From positions 1 through 46,720 of the forward strand of contig CALXRC010000016.1 of assembly GCA_944390865.1 (NCBI GenBank): DNA of 46,720 nt. Reading direction: 5' to 3'. Origin of the DNA: an uncultured Spirochaetales bacterium. GTDB lineage: Bacteria; Spirochaetota; Spirochaetia; Sphaerochaetales; Sphaerochaetaceae. Made by a program: the position numbers and the translations under genes. Within the stretch, counting starts at the first letter, position 1, and each line of letters opens with the position of its first letter. The notes below the pieces were generated by a model. The model was not told where the DNA came from and did no database searches. It saw only the letters and a list, made by a program, of their open reading frames with translations. Positions 8,338 through 17,301 of this stretch are shown piece after piece.

Positions 8338-9360
8338 ATGAAGAAAGTCCTGCTTGCCGCAATGCTCCTGTTCTGTCTCTGCTCCCTTGGCGCAGCCAGC
8401 CTGTTTTCCGATGATGAGGGACCAGGACTGTCATACTCAGGAAGCTTCCTGTCATTCAACACGAGGACAGATTATTTCCGTCTTCGATACAGGATGATCG
8501 CCCTGGGAGCTCTAGCCGACATCTGGAACGCGGCAGCTGTTTTTGACACATATGCTTTCAGCTGGAAGAATCACTGGAAAGGAGAAGGGCGCAGTTTCAG
8601 TGGAGCTGCCCTTAGTTTTGACCAGGCAGCCTTCTTCTGGGCCTCTGAGCCGTTTTATGGTCCTGGCGTCAGTATTAATTTGTATGGCTTACAAATGTCA
8701 GTTGCTTATGTTGGAAGAAGAAAGACAAAGGATTACCTGCTGATGAATCACTGGGAGAGGGCCCAGCCGCACTCATTATTGCTGCGCCTTACTTATTCAA
8801 ATGAGTATTTTCTTCTGGGCGGAAAACTGTCGCACAGCAGCCAGACAGGTTCTGACTTTCTCATTCAGGCAGGACTGTCATACAAAGGCCTGAGCCTCAT
8901 CTACACCAGAGGCAGCGAGGCAAATGTCTATGATGTCAGCAGGCGGGTGCAGCGGGCCTTTTATATCGCACTTGACTCACAGCGCCTCAGCTTCCGCTTC
9001 AGCCTCGAATATCTCAACGACCCGGTCAGGGCCGGAGACTTCCGGCAGATTGAGGCCTGGCATGAGGCGGCATTTGAGTTCTGGGACCGGATAAAGCTTA
9101 CGGCAGGGCAGAAAAGCATAAGCGACAGCACAGGAGGCTGGAAAACCAGCAGGGCCGTGAAGCTTGAGGTGAGAAATGTCACTATAGGACTGGAAGACGG
9201 GGAGTATGAAATAAGCATCGCGCTGAGTCCTGTCACAGTCAGCATCGGTTCTGAGGGCTTCAGCTTTGCCTATGCGGTTTCTCAGGACCGTTTCAGCCTC
9301 AGCATAAAGCTGTACAGCTCCGGCCGGATCGACAGTTCATTCAGTTTCGAATTTGCCTAA
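8338..9360 (+). CDS. Exported protein of unknown function, possible outer-membrane beta-strand protein
   Basis: Not recognised. The 340-residue product begins with a signal peptide (MKKVLLAAMLLFCLCSLGAASLF). The rest is rich in alternating hydrophobic/polar stretches with many aromatic and serine residues (for example LSLIYTRGSEANVY, ISIALSPVTVSIGSEGFSFAYAVSQDRFSLSIKLYSSG) and ends in FSFEFA, with aromatic residues near the C-terminus. That pattern suggests a small outer-membrane barrel but is not proof. The frame is closed by TGA just upstream, so 8338 is the first possible ATG, and no ribosome site precedes it. Its 3' end overlaps the convergent murB by 24 bp. Confidence 0.75.
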   Translation: MKKVLLAAMLLFCLCSLGAASLFSDDEGPGLSYSGSFLSFNTRTDYFRLRYRMIALGALADIWNAAAVFDTYAFSWKNHWKGEGRSFSGAALSFDQAAFFWASEPFYGPGVSINLYGLQMSVAYVGRRKTKDYLLMNHWERAQPHSLLLRLTYSNEYFLLGGKLSHSSQTGSDFLIQAGLSYKGLSLIYTRGSEANVYDVSRRVQRAFYIALDSQRLSFRFSLEYLNDPVRAGDFRQIEAWHEAAFEFWDRIKLTAGQKSISDSTGGWKTSRAVKLEVRNVTIGLEDGEYEISIALSPVTVSIGSEGFSFAYAVSQDRFSLSIKLYSSGRIDSSFSFEFA

Positions 9361-10287
9361 GAGCTTCACCTCATATTCAAGCTCGATGTTGAACTTCCTG
9401 CAGACTGTGCTGCGGACAAGCTCTGCGAGCTGGAAGATGTCCCGGCTTGCAGCGCTGCCCTGGTTGACAATGAAGTTCGCATGCCAGGGAGAGACAAGTG
9501 CGCCGTTTCTTGAAAAGCCTTTCAGGCCTGCCTCCTCAATAAGCTTTCCTGCAGAGAGCAGGGGCGGGTTTTTGAAAAAGCAGCCGGCTGAGGGTGCATC
9601 AAACTGATGAGCCTCAATGCGCTTTGCCCTGTAGGCTTCTTTCTTTTCGCGTGATTCTGCCGTGTTTCTGTTGACTGACAGGCGGAATGCGGCGGAAATA
9701 ATTATCTCTCCTGCCCTGAACGGACTTGTCCTGTATGAAAAGGCATCGCTGTAGGAAGGCATGCGCCTGATCTTTCCGTCAGGCGTGATGTAGTCTGCAT
9801 AGAAGAAGTAGTCAGAAATCTGTTTTCCGTTGGCGCCTGCGTTGCACACAGTGGCGCCGCCGATTGTGCCTGGAATGCCTCCAAGCTCTTCCAGCCCGCA
9901 GAGGTTGTGCTCGATTGCCTTGTTGATGACAGTGTCCAGACTCTCTCCTGCGCAGGAGATGAACAGGTCGCCCTTGATCACAATCCCCCTGAGCCTGTTC
10001 ATGCAGATCAGCATGCCATCCCAGCCGCTGTCAGAAGCCAGAATATTTGTCATGTTTCCCACAGCTGAGACCTGCAGTCCTTTCTGAGAAGCATAAGAGA
10101 GGACTGTCTCCAGCTGCAGGGCAGTGCGGGGCCATGTGATAATGAGCGCATCTCCGCCTGTCCTCAGCGAGGTGAGCCGGGAAAGAGGATATCCCGTTCT
10201 GTATTCAATTCCTGCTTCATCAAGAAGCTTTGTGTTGATTTCATCCGGCACACCCAGATTATAGCGCACTGCCATGGAAGTGCACAA
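9337..10287 (-). CDS. murB: UDP-N-acetylenolpyruvoylglucosamine reductase
   Basis: Flavoenzyme reducing the enolpyruvyl group of UDP-GlcNAc-enolpyruvate to give UDP-MurNAc in peptidoglycan synthesis; cytoplasmic. FAD-domain motifs are visible: LTSLRTGGDA, VGNMTNILASD, LEELGGIPGTIGGATVCNAGANG. The substrate-domain motif reads SAGCFFKNP, followed by KLIEEAGLKGF and HANFIVNQGSA. The catalytic position that is Ser in E. coli MurB (GS.FKNP) is Cys here. The first in-frame start is TTG at 10287 with AAGGA 12 nt upstream; ATG at 10275 (MAVRYNLG) is the alternative. The gene is divergent from cysS and its 3' end overlaps the exported-protein gene by 24 bp. Confidence 0.93.
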   Translation of the reverse strand: MCTSMAVRYNLGVPDEINTKLLDEAGIEYRTGYPLSRLTSLRTGGDALIITWPRTALQLETVLSYASQKGLQVSAVGNMTNILASDSGWDGMLICMNRLRGIVIKGDLFISCAGESLDTVINKAIEHNLCGLEELGGIPGTIGGATVCNAGANGKQISDYFFYADYITPDGKIRRMPSYSDAFSYRTSPFRAGEIIISAAFRLSVNRNTAESREKKEAYRAKRIEAHQFDAPSAGCFFKNPPLLSAGKLIEEAGLKGFSRNGALVSPWHANFIVNQGSAASRDIFQLAELVRSTVCRKFNIELEYEVKLLGKFETE

Positions 10288-10353
10288 TGCGATTGATTTT
10301 CCTTGAAAAAAAACTTAAATTTGGCACAGATTAATTAATACAGGAGTGAAGAC

Positions 10354-11760
10354 ATGCCGCTGAGGTTATACAACACAATGAGCCGCCAGATTGAAGATTT
10401 CGTCCCGGTCAGGGAAGGGGAAGCAGGGCTCTACTGTTGCGGACCTACTGTGTACAACTTCGCCCATATCGGCAATCTCAGAACTTATATCTTTGAGGAC
10501 CTGCTTCACAGGACTCTTGTCCATGACGGCTACAAGCTCACTCATGTGATGAACATCACTGATGTGGGCCATCTCACAGGCGATGGAGATGAGGGCGAGG
10601 ACAAGATGGTCAAGAGTGCCCGCGAAAAGGGCATGTCGGTCTGGGACATCGCCGCCTTCTACACAGATGCCTTCTTTGCTGATGAGAAGGATCTGAACAT
10701 CATCCGCCCTGACATCGTGTGCAAGGCAACCGATCACATCCAGCAGATGATAGACATCATCAGGAAGCTTGAAGAGGGCGGGCACACATATGTCGCAGGA
10801 GGCAATGTCTATTTCTCAATTGACACAATCGACGATTACGGCAAGCTGGCAAAGCTGAACCTTGATGATCTCAGGGAAGGCGCGAGAATCGCTGTCGACA
10901 GCAATAAGAGGAATCCAAAGGACTTCGTGCTCTGGTTCACAAACTCGAAGTTCAAGGATCAGGTCATGGTCTGGCCCTCTCCCTGGGGAGTCGGCTATCC
11001 CGGCTGGCACATTGAGTGCTCTGCAATGAGCAGCGAGTACCTCGGCCCTCACTTTGACATCCACTGCGGAGGCATTGACGCCATTCCGGTGCATCATACG
11101 AATGAGATCGCCCAGAGTGAGGCTGCCTTTGGAATAAAGCCCTGGGTGAACTACTGGTGTCATGGAGAGTTCCTGCTCAATGACAAGGGAAAGATGAGCA
11201 AGTCCAGCGGAGAGTTCCTGACACTTTCTGTCCTGAAGGAGAAGGACTACGATCCTCTCGACTACCGCTATTTCTGTCTCACCGGCCATTACAGAAGCCA
11301 GCTCAAGTTCAGCTTCGAGTCACTTGATCAGGCCCGCAGCGCCAGGCAGACGCTGATGCGCAAGCTTGCAGAGTACAGGGCAGAGGGACCGGCTGATTTC
11401 AATTTCTCTGAAAAGGCTGCCTCCTATCTGAAGGCTTTCTTTGACGCGATGGACAATGATCTTAAGGTTCCTCAGGCCCTGAGCCAGCTGTGGACAGCGC
11501 TGAGGGACAGTCAGGTGAGCAATGCAGAGAAGCTCGGCCTTGCACTGAAGATGGATGAGATTCTCGGACTGAGCCTGGACAGGGAGGAAAGCGCCAGTGC
11601 TGAGACAGCTGACAGCCAGGCGCTCAGCCTGCTTGAGCAGCGCACTGCGGCAAAAAAGGAAAAGAACTGGGCTCTTGCTGATGAGCTCAGGTCCCAGATC
11701 CAGGCTCTGGGCTACAAGGTCATAGATACGGCACAGGGATCATCTCTGGAGAAACTGTAA
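10354..11760 (+). CDS. cysS: Cysteine--tRNA ligase
   Basis: Class I aminoacyl-tRNA synthetase charging tRNA-Cys. HIGH appears as FAHIGNLRTY, KMSKS as KGKMSKSSGEF, and zinc-ligand residues appear in YCCGPTVYN and GWHIECSAM...FDIHCGGIDAIPVHHTNE. At 468 residues it has the normal length, with the C-terminal anticodon-binding helical domain ending KVIDTAQGSSLEKL. The start is supported by CAGGAG about 8 nt upstream. It is first in a plus-strand run with the sigma/anti-sigma pair, 27 nt downstream. Confidence 0.97.
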   Translation: MPLRLYNTMSRQIEDFVPVREGEAGLYCCGPTVYNFAHIGNLRTYIFEDLLHRTLVHDGYKLTHVMNITDVGHLTGDGDEGEDKMVKSAREKGMSVWDIAAFYTDAFFADEKDLNIIRPDIVCKATDHIQQMIDIIRKLEEGGHTYVAGGNVYFSIDTIDDYGKLAKLNLDDLREGARIAVDSNKRNPKDFVLWFTNSKFKDQVMVWPSPWGVGYPGWHIECSAMSSEYLGPHFDIHCGGIDAIPVHHTNEIAQSEAAFGIKPWVNYWCHGEFLLNDKGKMSKSSGEFLTLSVLKEKDYDPLDYRYFCLTGHYRSQLKFSFESLDQARSARQTLMRKLAEYRAEGPADFNFSEKAASYLKAFFDAMDNDLKVPQALSQLWTALRDSQVSNAEKLGLALKMDEILGLSLDREESASAETADSQALSLLEQRTAAKKEKNWALADELRSQIQALGYKVIDTAQGSSLEKL

Positions 11761-11787
11761 CCTTTTGGGGAGTATGACGTTTAGGCT

Positions 11788-12321
11788 ATGGAAATAAAAA
11801 GTACAGACAGTGATTCTTTCAGACTAGTGTACGAAAACTGTTATTCTGTGCTGATCCGTATTTGTTACCATGTCGTGTACAACATGGACATTGCAGAGGA
11901 TCTGGTTCAGGAAGCGTTCGAGAGATTCTATCTGAAGAATATGACATTCCCCAGTGAGGACGAGGCCAAGTACTGGCTGATCAAGGTGGTCCGCAATCTT
12001 GCCTTCAACCATCTAAGGAGAGGAAGAAGGGAGACACAGATGGTGGAGAAAGTCCGGCTGAGAGCCTCGGGAGGAACGAACACAAGGGATGCTCAGGTCG
12101 ATCTTGATGAGAACGAGACAAGGCGTGAGGTCAGAAAGGCAGTGTCTGAACTTCCTGAGAATCTGAGGATGGTCATCATACTGAAGGAGTATGGAGATCT
12201 GGACTACAAGGCCATCGGGAAGATCCTTGGTATTTCCGAAAGCAATGTGAAGGTAAGAGTTCACAGAGCCAGAAAGAAACTGGAAGAAAGCTTAGCAGGA
12301 GATGAAGCCTATGTGTATTGA
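11788..12321 (+). CDS. ECF-type RNA polymerase sigma factor
   Basis: A 177-residue sigma-70-family protein with region 2 (SVLIRICYHVVYNMDIAEDLVQEAFERFYLK, about 20-50, and WLIKVVRNLAFNHLRR about 63-78) and region 4 (ELPENLRMVIILKEYGDLDYKAIGKILGISESNVKVRVHRARKKLEE, about 118-165). There is no sigma region 1.2 or 3, so it fits the extracytoplasmic-function class. Its stop overlaps the downstream zinc-finger anti-sigma gene, the usual partner arrangement. A stop codon lies in frame just upstream, so ATG 11788 is the earliest start; the ribosome site is poor (GGGGAG 16 nt away, AGG 2 nt away). The stress sensed and the target promoters cannot be told from sequence. Confidence 0.93.
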   Translation: MEIKSTDSDSFRLVYENCYSVLIRICYHVVYNMDIAEDLVQEAFERFYLKNMTFPSEDEAKYWLIKVVRNLAFNHLRRGRRETQMVEKVRLRASGGTNTRDAQVDLDENETRREVRKAVSELPENLRMVIILKEYGDLDYKAIGKILGISESNVKVRVHRARKKLEESLAGDEAYVY

Positions 12322-12844
12322 TGAAGCCTTGCTGTCCAGCTATTTTGACGGGGAGCTTAAGGAACCCTACAAGAGCCAGACAGAGGAGCACCTTGCCCAC
12401 TGCGCCGCATGCCGTGCCAGGTATGAGAGGCTCAGGACTATAAGTGAGGAACTGCGCTCTGATGGTCCTGATGAGGCTGAGCTGAACAGGAACAGGGATG
12501 TTATATTTTCCCGCCTTGAGAAGAAGTTTTTCGCAGAAGGCGGCAGGAAGCCCGGCTTCTGGAGAAAGAAAGTGGAATTCGGACTTGGCAGCATGATTAC
12601 GGCTGCGGCGGGTCTCGTGATTGTCTTTATCGGCGGCTTTGTGCTCTTTGGAACCTCTCCGGAGCAGACCAGCGACATTATTCCTTCCTACACAATCCAG
12701 GCAGACAGCCAGAACGTGCGCTTTGTGTCATCCGATGAGCCGCGCGGCCTGGACGGCTATTCGCTGGAGGAAATCCTCAGCTACCTTGACAGCAGGGGAT
12801 ACAATGTCGATATCTCGATAAAAGGCCTGCAGCCTGTTGAATAA
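12311..12844 (+). CDS. Membrane-anchored zinc-finger anti-sigma factor
   Basis: The N-terminus (MCIDEALLSSYFDGELKEPYKSQTEEHLAHCAACRARYERL) is the anti-sigma zinc-finger type with the H-x3-C-x2-C motif HLAHCAAC, which binds the cognate ECF sigma factor. A single transmembrane segment, MITAAAGLVIVFIGGFVLFG (about 96-116), separates it from a roughly 60-residue outer part with no recognised domain. The start at 12311 is preferred: AGGAG (12297-12301) lies 9 nt upstream, whereas it abuts the in-frame ATG at 12302. The 11-bp overlap with the sigma gene suggests translational coupling. The outer domain is the likely sensor, which is inference. Confidence 0.9.
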   Translation: MCIDEALLSSYFDGELKEPYKSQTEEHLAHCAACRARYERLRTISEELRSDGPDEAELNRNRDVIFSRLEKKFFAEGGRKPGFWRKKVEFGLGSMITAAAGLVIVFIGGFVLFGTSPEQTSDIIPSYTIQADSQNVRFVSSDEPRGLDGYSLEEILSYLDSRGYNVDISIKGLQPVE

Positions 12845-12867
12845 ACATCCACAAAAACTGACTTTTA

Positions 12868-12876
12868 TGCTATACT
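12868..12876 (+). promoter_or_regulatory. Extended -10 promoter of the PyrD-like gene
   Basis: TGC directly before TATACT (12871-12876) within TTTATGCTATACT, the same string as upstream of the DUF4143 ATPase at 0.8 kb. No strong -35 is present. The leader is about 27 nt with GGAAGGAG before the ATG at 12910. Confidence 0.55.
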
Positions 12877-12909
12877 CCTTCTTGTTAATTACAGGAAGGA
12901 GTTGTTTTT

Positions 12910-13893
12910 ATGGCTGATCTTAGTGTCAAATATCTTTCTCTTGAACTGAAAAACCCCTGTATCATCGCCTCAAGTCCGCTCACGGCAGACATCGACGGCC
13001 TTGTCAGATGTGAGAAAGCCGGTGCCGGGGCCGTTGTCCTGAAATCCATTTTCGAGGAGCAGATAACAAGCCAGGTCGAGAAGGAGCTTGATGAGAACGA
13101 ACAGTATCTGACGCATGCCGATGCTGTTCCGTACTTTGAGCAGATCAGCAAGGACTATTACATAAACAGGTATCTTGACCTGGTCCGAAAGGCCAAGAAA
13201 GAGCTTTCTGTTCCTGTGATCGCATCTGTCAACTGCACAGATGCGGATGCCTGGACTGAATATATCCGCAGCTTTGAGGCTGCCGGAGCTGATGCCCTTG
13301 AGCTGAACTATTATCCGATGAGCGCTGACTGGCGCACAGAGGGAAGCCGGGTTGACCGCCTGGCTGCGGATTTCGCGGCAAGGGTCAGATCCGCCTGTTC
13401 AATACCGGTCTCAGTCAAGATCGGCTGTGAGTATTCTTCTCTGGCCTGGATCATAAGGCAGATGGATCACAGCGGTGTGGACGGGCTTGTGCTTTTCAAC
13501 CGTTTCTACCGCCCTGACATCGATATCGAGAACATGACGCTGACAAAGGCTGCAAACCCTCTCTCAAGTGCTGATGAGTATGCAGAGAGCCTGAGATGGA
13601 TTGCCCTCATGAGCGCGGAAGTCCGCCTTGATCTGGCTGCCGCTACAGGAATCCACAGCGGCGAGACTGTGATCAAGATGCTGCTTGCAGGCGCCAGCGC
13701 TGTCCAGATCTGCTCCGCCGCCATAAAGGATCTTGGCGTCATCTCCGAGGTGAACAGCACGCTGGAAGACTGGATGAACCGTCATGGCTTCAGCACAGTC
13801 TCTGAATTCAGGGGAAAGCTGGCCCAGGAGAATATGAGCGACGGTTCCAGGTGGGAGAGAGTCCAGTATATCAAGAAACTTATGGGAGAGTGA
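12910..13893 (+). CDS. Dihydroorotate dehydrogenase-like TIM-barrel flavoprotein
   Basis: A 327-residue protein of the PyrD-like family. The N-terminal strand LSLELKNPCIIASSPLTADIDG and AGAGAVVLKSIFEEQI are typical, as are the barrel strands PVIASVNC, ADALELNYYP and PVSVKIGC and the phosphate-binding end LAAATGIHSGETVIKMLLAGASAVQICSA. The classical PyrD active-site loop is not well conserved, so it may not be the pyrimidine-pathway enzyme. Similar PyrD-like proteins occur in anaerobes without a proven reaction. AGGAAGGAG lies about 8 nt upstream of the start. It is followed after 6 nt by the acyltransferase, so the two are probably co-transcribed. Confidence 0.88.
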   Translation: MADLSVKYLSLELKNPCIIASSPLTADIDGLVRCEKAGAGAVVLKSIFEEQITSQVEKELDENEQYLTHADAVPYFEQISKDYYINRYLDLVRKAKKELSVPVIASVNCTDADAWTEYIRSFEAAGADALELNYYPMSADWRTEGSRVDRLAADFAARVRSACSIPVSVKIGCEYSSLAWIIRQMDHSGVDGLVLFNRFYRPDIDIENMTLTKAANPLSSADEYAESLRWIALMSAEVRLDLAAATGIHSGETVIKMLLAGASAVQICSAAIKDLGVISEVNSTLEDWMNRHGFSTVSEFRGKLAQENMSDGSRWERVQYIKKLMGE

Positions 13894-13899
13894 AAATAA

Positions 13900-15036
13900 A
13901 TGTTTGACAGGACAAAATTTGTGGATATAGAGCCCTTTGACCAGAAGGGCTGTGAGGAGGCATGTGCCCGGCTCAAGGCACATCCTGAATATATTTACGC
14001 ACTTGCCAGTGCCATTTATGAAGGAATAGGGGATGAGGTCAATGCAAAGCGCATGGACTTCACCAAGGCTGTCGCAGGACGCCTTGACCGCATCCACAGC
14101 TATGATGACTTTCAGAAAATCATCACCTGCGATGTCTTTCTGAAGACGATTCTTGAGAACTCTGTCTCTGAGTTCACCTGGGATGGAACAGACAAGCTTG
14201 ATAAAGACACCAGCTATCTTTATGTGTCGAACCACAGGGACATCGTCCTTGACTGTGCACTGATGGATCTGGCTCTGTTCAAAAGCGGCCTTCCCATCTG
14301 CGAGATGGCAATAGGCGACAATCTTCTCAGCAACAGCTTCGTTGAGGATGTTTTCCGCCTCAATGGCGCTATTATTGTGAAGCGTGATCTTCCTGTCCGC
14401 GACAAGTACCTTGAGACAGTCAGGCTGTCTGAATATTTTGTCGAGCGCATCGCAAGCGGCAAGTCGATCTGGGTCGCCCAGAAGAGCGGAAGGAGCAAGG
14501 ACGGTCTGGACCTGACTCATCCATCAGTCATAAAGATGCTCCATCTGTCAAAGAAGAAGGACGGCATCCCGTTCTCACAGGTCATTAAGGACTGCAGGAT
14601 TGTCCCTGTCTGCGTGAGCTATGAATATGATCCGAACGACATCACAAAGGCCAGAGAGGAAGTGATCACGCAGCAGAAGGGAAGTTACGAGAAGGGCAGA
14701 TGGGAAGATCTTTTCTCCATGATCCGCGGGCTCAGGGAGTTCAAGGGCAGGATTCACATCTCCTTCGGCGATGTGCTTTCCTCCGATTATGCGAATGCGG
14801 ATGAAGTGGCCCGCGAGATAGACCGCCAGATCCATTCTTCATACAGGCTCTATGAGACGAACTGGTACTGCTATGACCGTGTGAACGGCACAGATGAGAA
14901 CAGGGACAAGTATGCGGACATGGATACAGAGCGCTTTATGTCTCGCTATGCCCATCTCAGCGAGGCTGTGGTCAGCTTCATCCTAAACGGCTATGCGAAC
15001 CCTGTCAGGAGTTATCTTGAAGCACTCAGGCCTTAG
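13900..15036 (+). CDS. 1-acyl-sn-glycerol-3-phosphate acyltransferase-like protein
   Basis: The PlsC-type acyltransferase motif reads YLYVSNHRDIVLDCALMD, a variant block in which His is followed by Asp two and six residues later rather than the textbook H-x4-D. A later FRLNGAIIVKRD and SGKSIWVAQKSGRSKDG match the second and third acyltransferase blocks. It would transfer acyl groups to a glycerol-phosphate backbone in phospholipid synthesis at the inner face of the membrane. It has 378 residues and no obvious transmembrane segment. GGAGAG lies about 10 nt upstream. It is likely co-transcribed with the PyrD-like gene, and its 3' end overlaps the following lipoprotein gene by 20 bp. Confidence 0.85.
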   Translation: MFDRTKFVDIEPFDQKGCEEACARLKAHPEYIYALASAIYEGIGDEVNAKRMDFTKAVAGRLDRIHSYDDFQKIITCDVFLKTILENSVSEFTWDGTDKLDKDTSYLYVSNHRDIVLDCALMDLALFKSGLPICEMAIGDNLLSNSFVEDVFRLNGAIIVKRDLPVRDKYLETVRLSEYFVERIASGKSIWVAQKSGRSKDGLDLTHPSVIKMLHLSKKKDGIPFSQVIKDCRIVPVCVSYEYDPNDITKAREEVITQQKGSYEKGRWEDLFSMIRGLREFKGRIHISFGDVLSSDYANADEVAREIDRQIHSSYRLYETNWYCYDRVNGTDENRDKYADMDTERFMSRYAHLSEAVVSFILNGYANPVRSYLEALRP

Positions 15037-15487
15037 TCTTGTCTGTCTGGTCCTCATCCTGCTCTTTTCCTGCAGCGGCGGCGGTTTTTCCGTGCTCTCG
15101 GCTGATCTGAGATCGGAATCTGTCTGCTCTCTCAGCGGGGGAGAGCTGAAGCTTGAAGAGAGCGCGCTGTATTTTTCAGTCCTTCCTGACGGGGATGGCG
15201 GAACCTACTCCTTTTCTCTTGAGGACCCTGACGGTCTTGTCTGGGAGGGCAGCCTGCATGCATCTGAGGGCGGCTATGTGTCTGAAGATCTCAGGCTGAC
15301 TGACGGGCTTGCCTTCAGAAGCGGGGACTACAGCTGGAGAGTGATTGATGAAAGCGGGCAGGTGGTCTCAGGCAGCGTGTCTTATTCTGCTGATTTTTCA
15401 AGACTCCAGCCGGTCTCTTCAGCTGAAGGCTCTGGTGAATACAGGGACAGTTTTGGAAATACTGTCACCGTGTACGGCCAACCATGA
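15017..15487 (+). CDS. Small lipoprotein of unknown function, TTG start
   Basis: From a TTG at 15017 the product begins MKHSGLSLVCLVLILLFSCSGGG, a compact lipoprotein signal peptide with lipobox LLFSC. AGGAG (15007-15011) lies 5 nt before the TTG. The in-frame ATG at 14993 would put extra residues before the signal peptide and has no ribosome site. The mature part of about 138 residues looks like a beta-sandwich (FSLEDPDGLVWEGSLHASEGGYV, GDYSWRVIDESGQVVSGSVSY), ending SFGNTVTVYGQP. No family recognised. It overlaps the acyltransferase gene by 20 bp and the convergent mutL by 23 bp. Confidence 0.8.
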   Translation: MKHSGLSLVCLVLILLFSCSGGGFSVLSADLRSESVCSLSGGELKLEESALYFSVLPDGDGGTYSFSLEDPDGLVWEGSLHASEGGYVSEDLRLTDGLAFRSGDYSWRVIDESGQVVSGSVSYSADFSRLQPVSSAEGSGEYRDSFGNTVTVYGQP

Positions 15488-17282
15488 ACCGCAGCTCTTT
15501 TTCTTCCAGTCTTATCAGGAAGGTCCTTCCGTGGGGACAGCTTGGATCCTCCAGCTGGAACACTTTCTCAAGCAAAGCTTCTGCGCTGATGTCGTCAATA
15601 TAGTCGCCGGCCTTGATCGCCGCCTTGCATGCAATGACTGCATAAAGGCCTGATTCTATCTCATCTTCGCTTCCAACTGCGTTCTGGATGAAGGAGACAA
15701 GTTTTTTCTCATTGTCTCTGGCCATAGTCGGAACGCTTGTCAGCTCCCAGAGCTTGTCATCCTTCTGGCTCAGTGCTATTCCATACTGCGTATAGATATA
15801 AGCATTCTCGCAGAGGAAGGCGTCAACATCGGCGTCAACTTCGAACTCAATTGGAATGAGGAGCTTTTGTATGTCATTCTGCTTCTTAAGCTCATTGAAG
15901 ATTATGCGCTCATGGGCTGCATGCTGGTCCACAAGGTAAAGCGCATCGTCCTTCTGGCAGATGAGAAAGAGGTTGAAGGCCTGACCGATATATCTGAAGC
16001 TGGACTTCTGCGGAGTCCAGATGTCAGCTTGTGCGGCTCCTGCCGGCTGCCAGTTTTTTTCTTCCCTTGTCCTGTCAAGAAGCTCTTTTGCCTTCTCAAA
16101 CCAGTCTCTGTCCTTTGGCTTATAGCTGACCTGGGAGGCCTGCCTGCCGTCACTGTCCTTACCCTGTGCACCTGCGGCATACCTGATCCTGTCCTGACTC
16201 AGGGCCGGATCCTGCCAGCTGACTGTCGTCTTCGTCACATCCTGCAGCAGAGGCTGCTGCGACTCAGGTCTTGCCTTGATGACAGGAATCTGTCTGGGAA
16301 GACCGGAAGCTATCAGCCGGTGGATCTCATGATGGATCTCTGCCTTGTTCCTGAGCTTCACTTCCTTCTTGGCCGGATGAATGTTGAAGTCAGCAAGTTC
16401 CGGTTTGTCCTCGACGAAGAGCACGCTGTAGGGGAAGGAGCCTCCCGGCAGCATCTCGCCGTAGCCGAAGGCGACAGCCTGAACCAGAGAGAACTCGTCT
16501 ACAGGGCGCTTGTTGACATATATCTTGATTTTCGAGCGGTCGCTGCGGCGGACTGAGGGAAGGGATGTGACCAGCCTTAAGGAGAAATCAGGACACTGTT
16601 TCTCAAGATAGGTGAAGTCGCTTGCCTGGAAGTGCTCATCAAGGGTCAGGATGTCCATCACTCTGTCAAAGACAGTCCTGCGCTTTGGCAGGCTGATCTT
16701 CATCGCTCCGTCCTGATAGAAAGTGAACTGGATGTTCTCAAAGGCCATTGCCTTGGCAAGGAAGGTGTTCCTGCACAGCGTGCCCTCGCTCTGTGGCCGC
16801 TTGAGGAAGTTCCTTCGTGCGGGAATCATGCTGAAGAGATTCTCGACTGTGACCACAGTCCCCCTGTCAGGCCCGGCAGGAACAAGAGGCTCAGCCTTCA
16901 TGTTGTCGACGACAAGCGTCCAGGGCCGTTCGCTGTTCCAGGACGAGCTTACGCTGAGCCTTGCCACTGCGCAGATGGAATGCAGGGCCTCTCCCCTGAA
17001 GCCCATTGTGCCCAGATGATACAGGTCATCAAGCTTCTCAATCTTGCTTGTCGCGTACTGCATGACCGCAAGCGGAAGATCCTCTTTCATGATTCCCTTT
17101 CCGTTGTCGCTCAGGCGTATCTCATCGATTCCTCCGCCCCTGATTGAGAGTGTTATCTCATCAGCACCTGCATCTATCGCATTGTCCATCAGTTCGCGCA
17201 CTATGCTCTGAGGACGTTCTATGACCTCGCCGGCGGCAATGCGGGCCGCAAGCGTGCTGTCTAGTTTCTTTATCTGTGACAT
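15465..17282 (-). CDS. mutL: DNA mismatch repair protein MutL
   Basis: GHKL ATPase domain at the N-terminus: IAAGEVIERPQSIVRELMDNAIDAGAD, EIRLSDNGKGI, LGTMGFRGEALHSI. It is followed by a transducer domain (RSKIKIYVNKRPV, FNIHPAKKEVKLRN), a proline/glutamine-rich linker (about 340-400) and a C-terminal dimerisation domain. The latter carries the endonuclease motif DQHAAHERIIFNE plus ACKAAIKAGD and CPHGRT, as in MutL proteins of bacteria that lack MutH. 605 residues. It couples MutS mismatch recognition to strand incision. MutS is not in the window. The start at 17282 has only a weak GAAG. The gene follows the beta-barrel gene by 19 nt. Confidence 0.96.
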   Translation of the reverse strand: MSQIKKLDSTLAARIAAGEVIERPQSIVRELMDNAIDAGADEITLSIRGGGIDEIRLSDNGKGIMKEDLPLAVMQYATSKIEKLDDLYHLGTMGFRGEALHSICAVARLSVSSSWNSERPWTLVVDNMKAEPLVPAGPDRGTVVTVENLFSMIPARRNFLKRPQSEGTLCRNTFLAKAMAFENIQFTFYQDGAMKISLPKRRTVFDRVMDILTLDEHFQASDFTYLEKQCPDFSLRLVTSLPSVRRSDRSKIKIYVNKRPVDEFSLVQAVAFGYGEMLPGGSFPYSVLFVEDKPELADFNIHPAKKEVKLRNKAEIHHEIHRLIASGLPRQIPVIKARPESQQPLLQDVTKTTVSWQDPALSQDRIRYAAGAQGKDSDGRQASQVSYKPKDRDWFEKAKELLDRTREEKNWQPAGAAQADIWTPQKSSFRYIGQAFNLFLICQKDDALYLVDQHAAHERIIFNELKKQNDIQKLLIPIEFEVDADVDAFLCENAYIYTQYGIALSQKDDKLWELTSVPTMARDNEKKLVSFIQNAVGSEDEIESGLYAVIACKAAIKAGDYIDDISAEALLEKVFQLEDPSCPHGRTFLIRLEEKELRFMVGRTR

Positions 17283-17301
17283 GTCTTCATTTTAAGACAT
17301 T

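Noticed and set aside
10318..10335. TTGGCAC-like string upstream of cysS as a sigma-54 promoter.
   Set aside because: The second sigma-54 element (TTGC at -12) is missing at the required spacing, and no sigma-54 activator is nearby.
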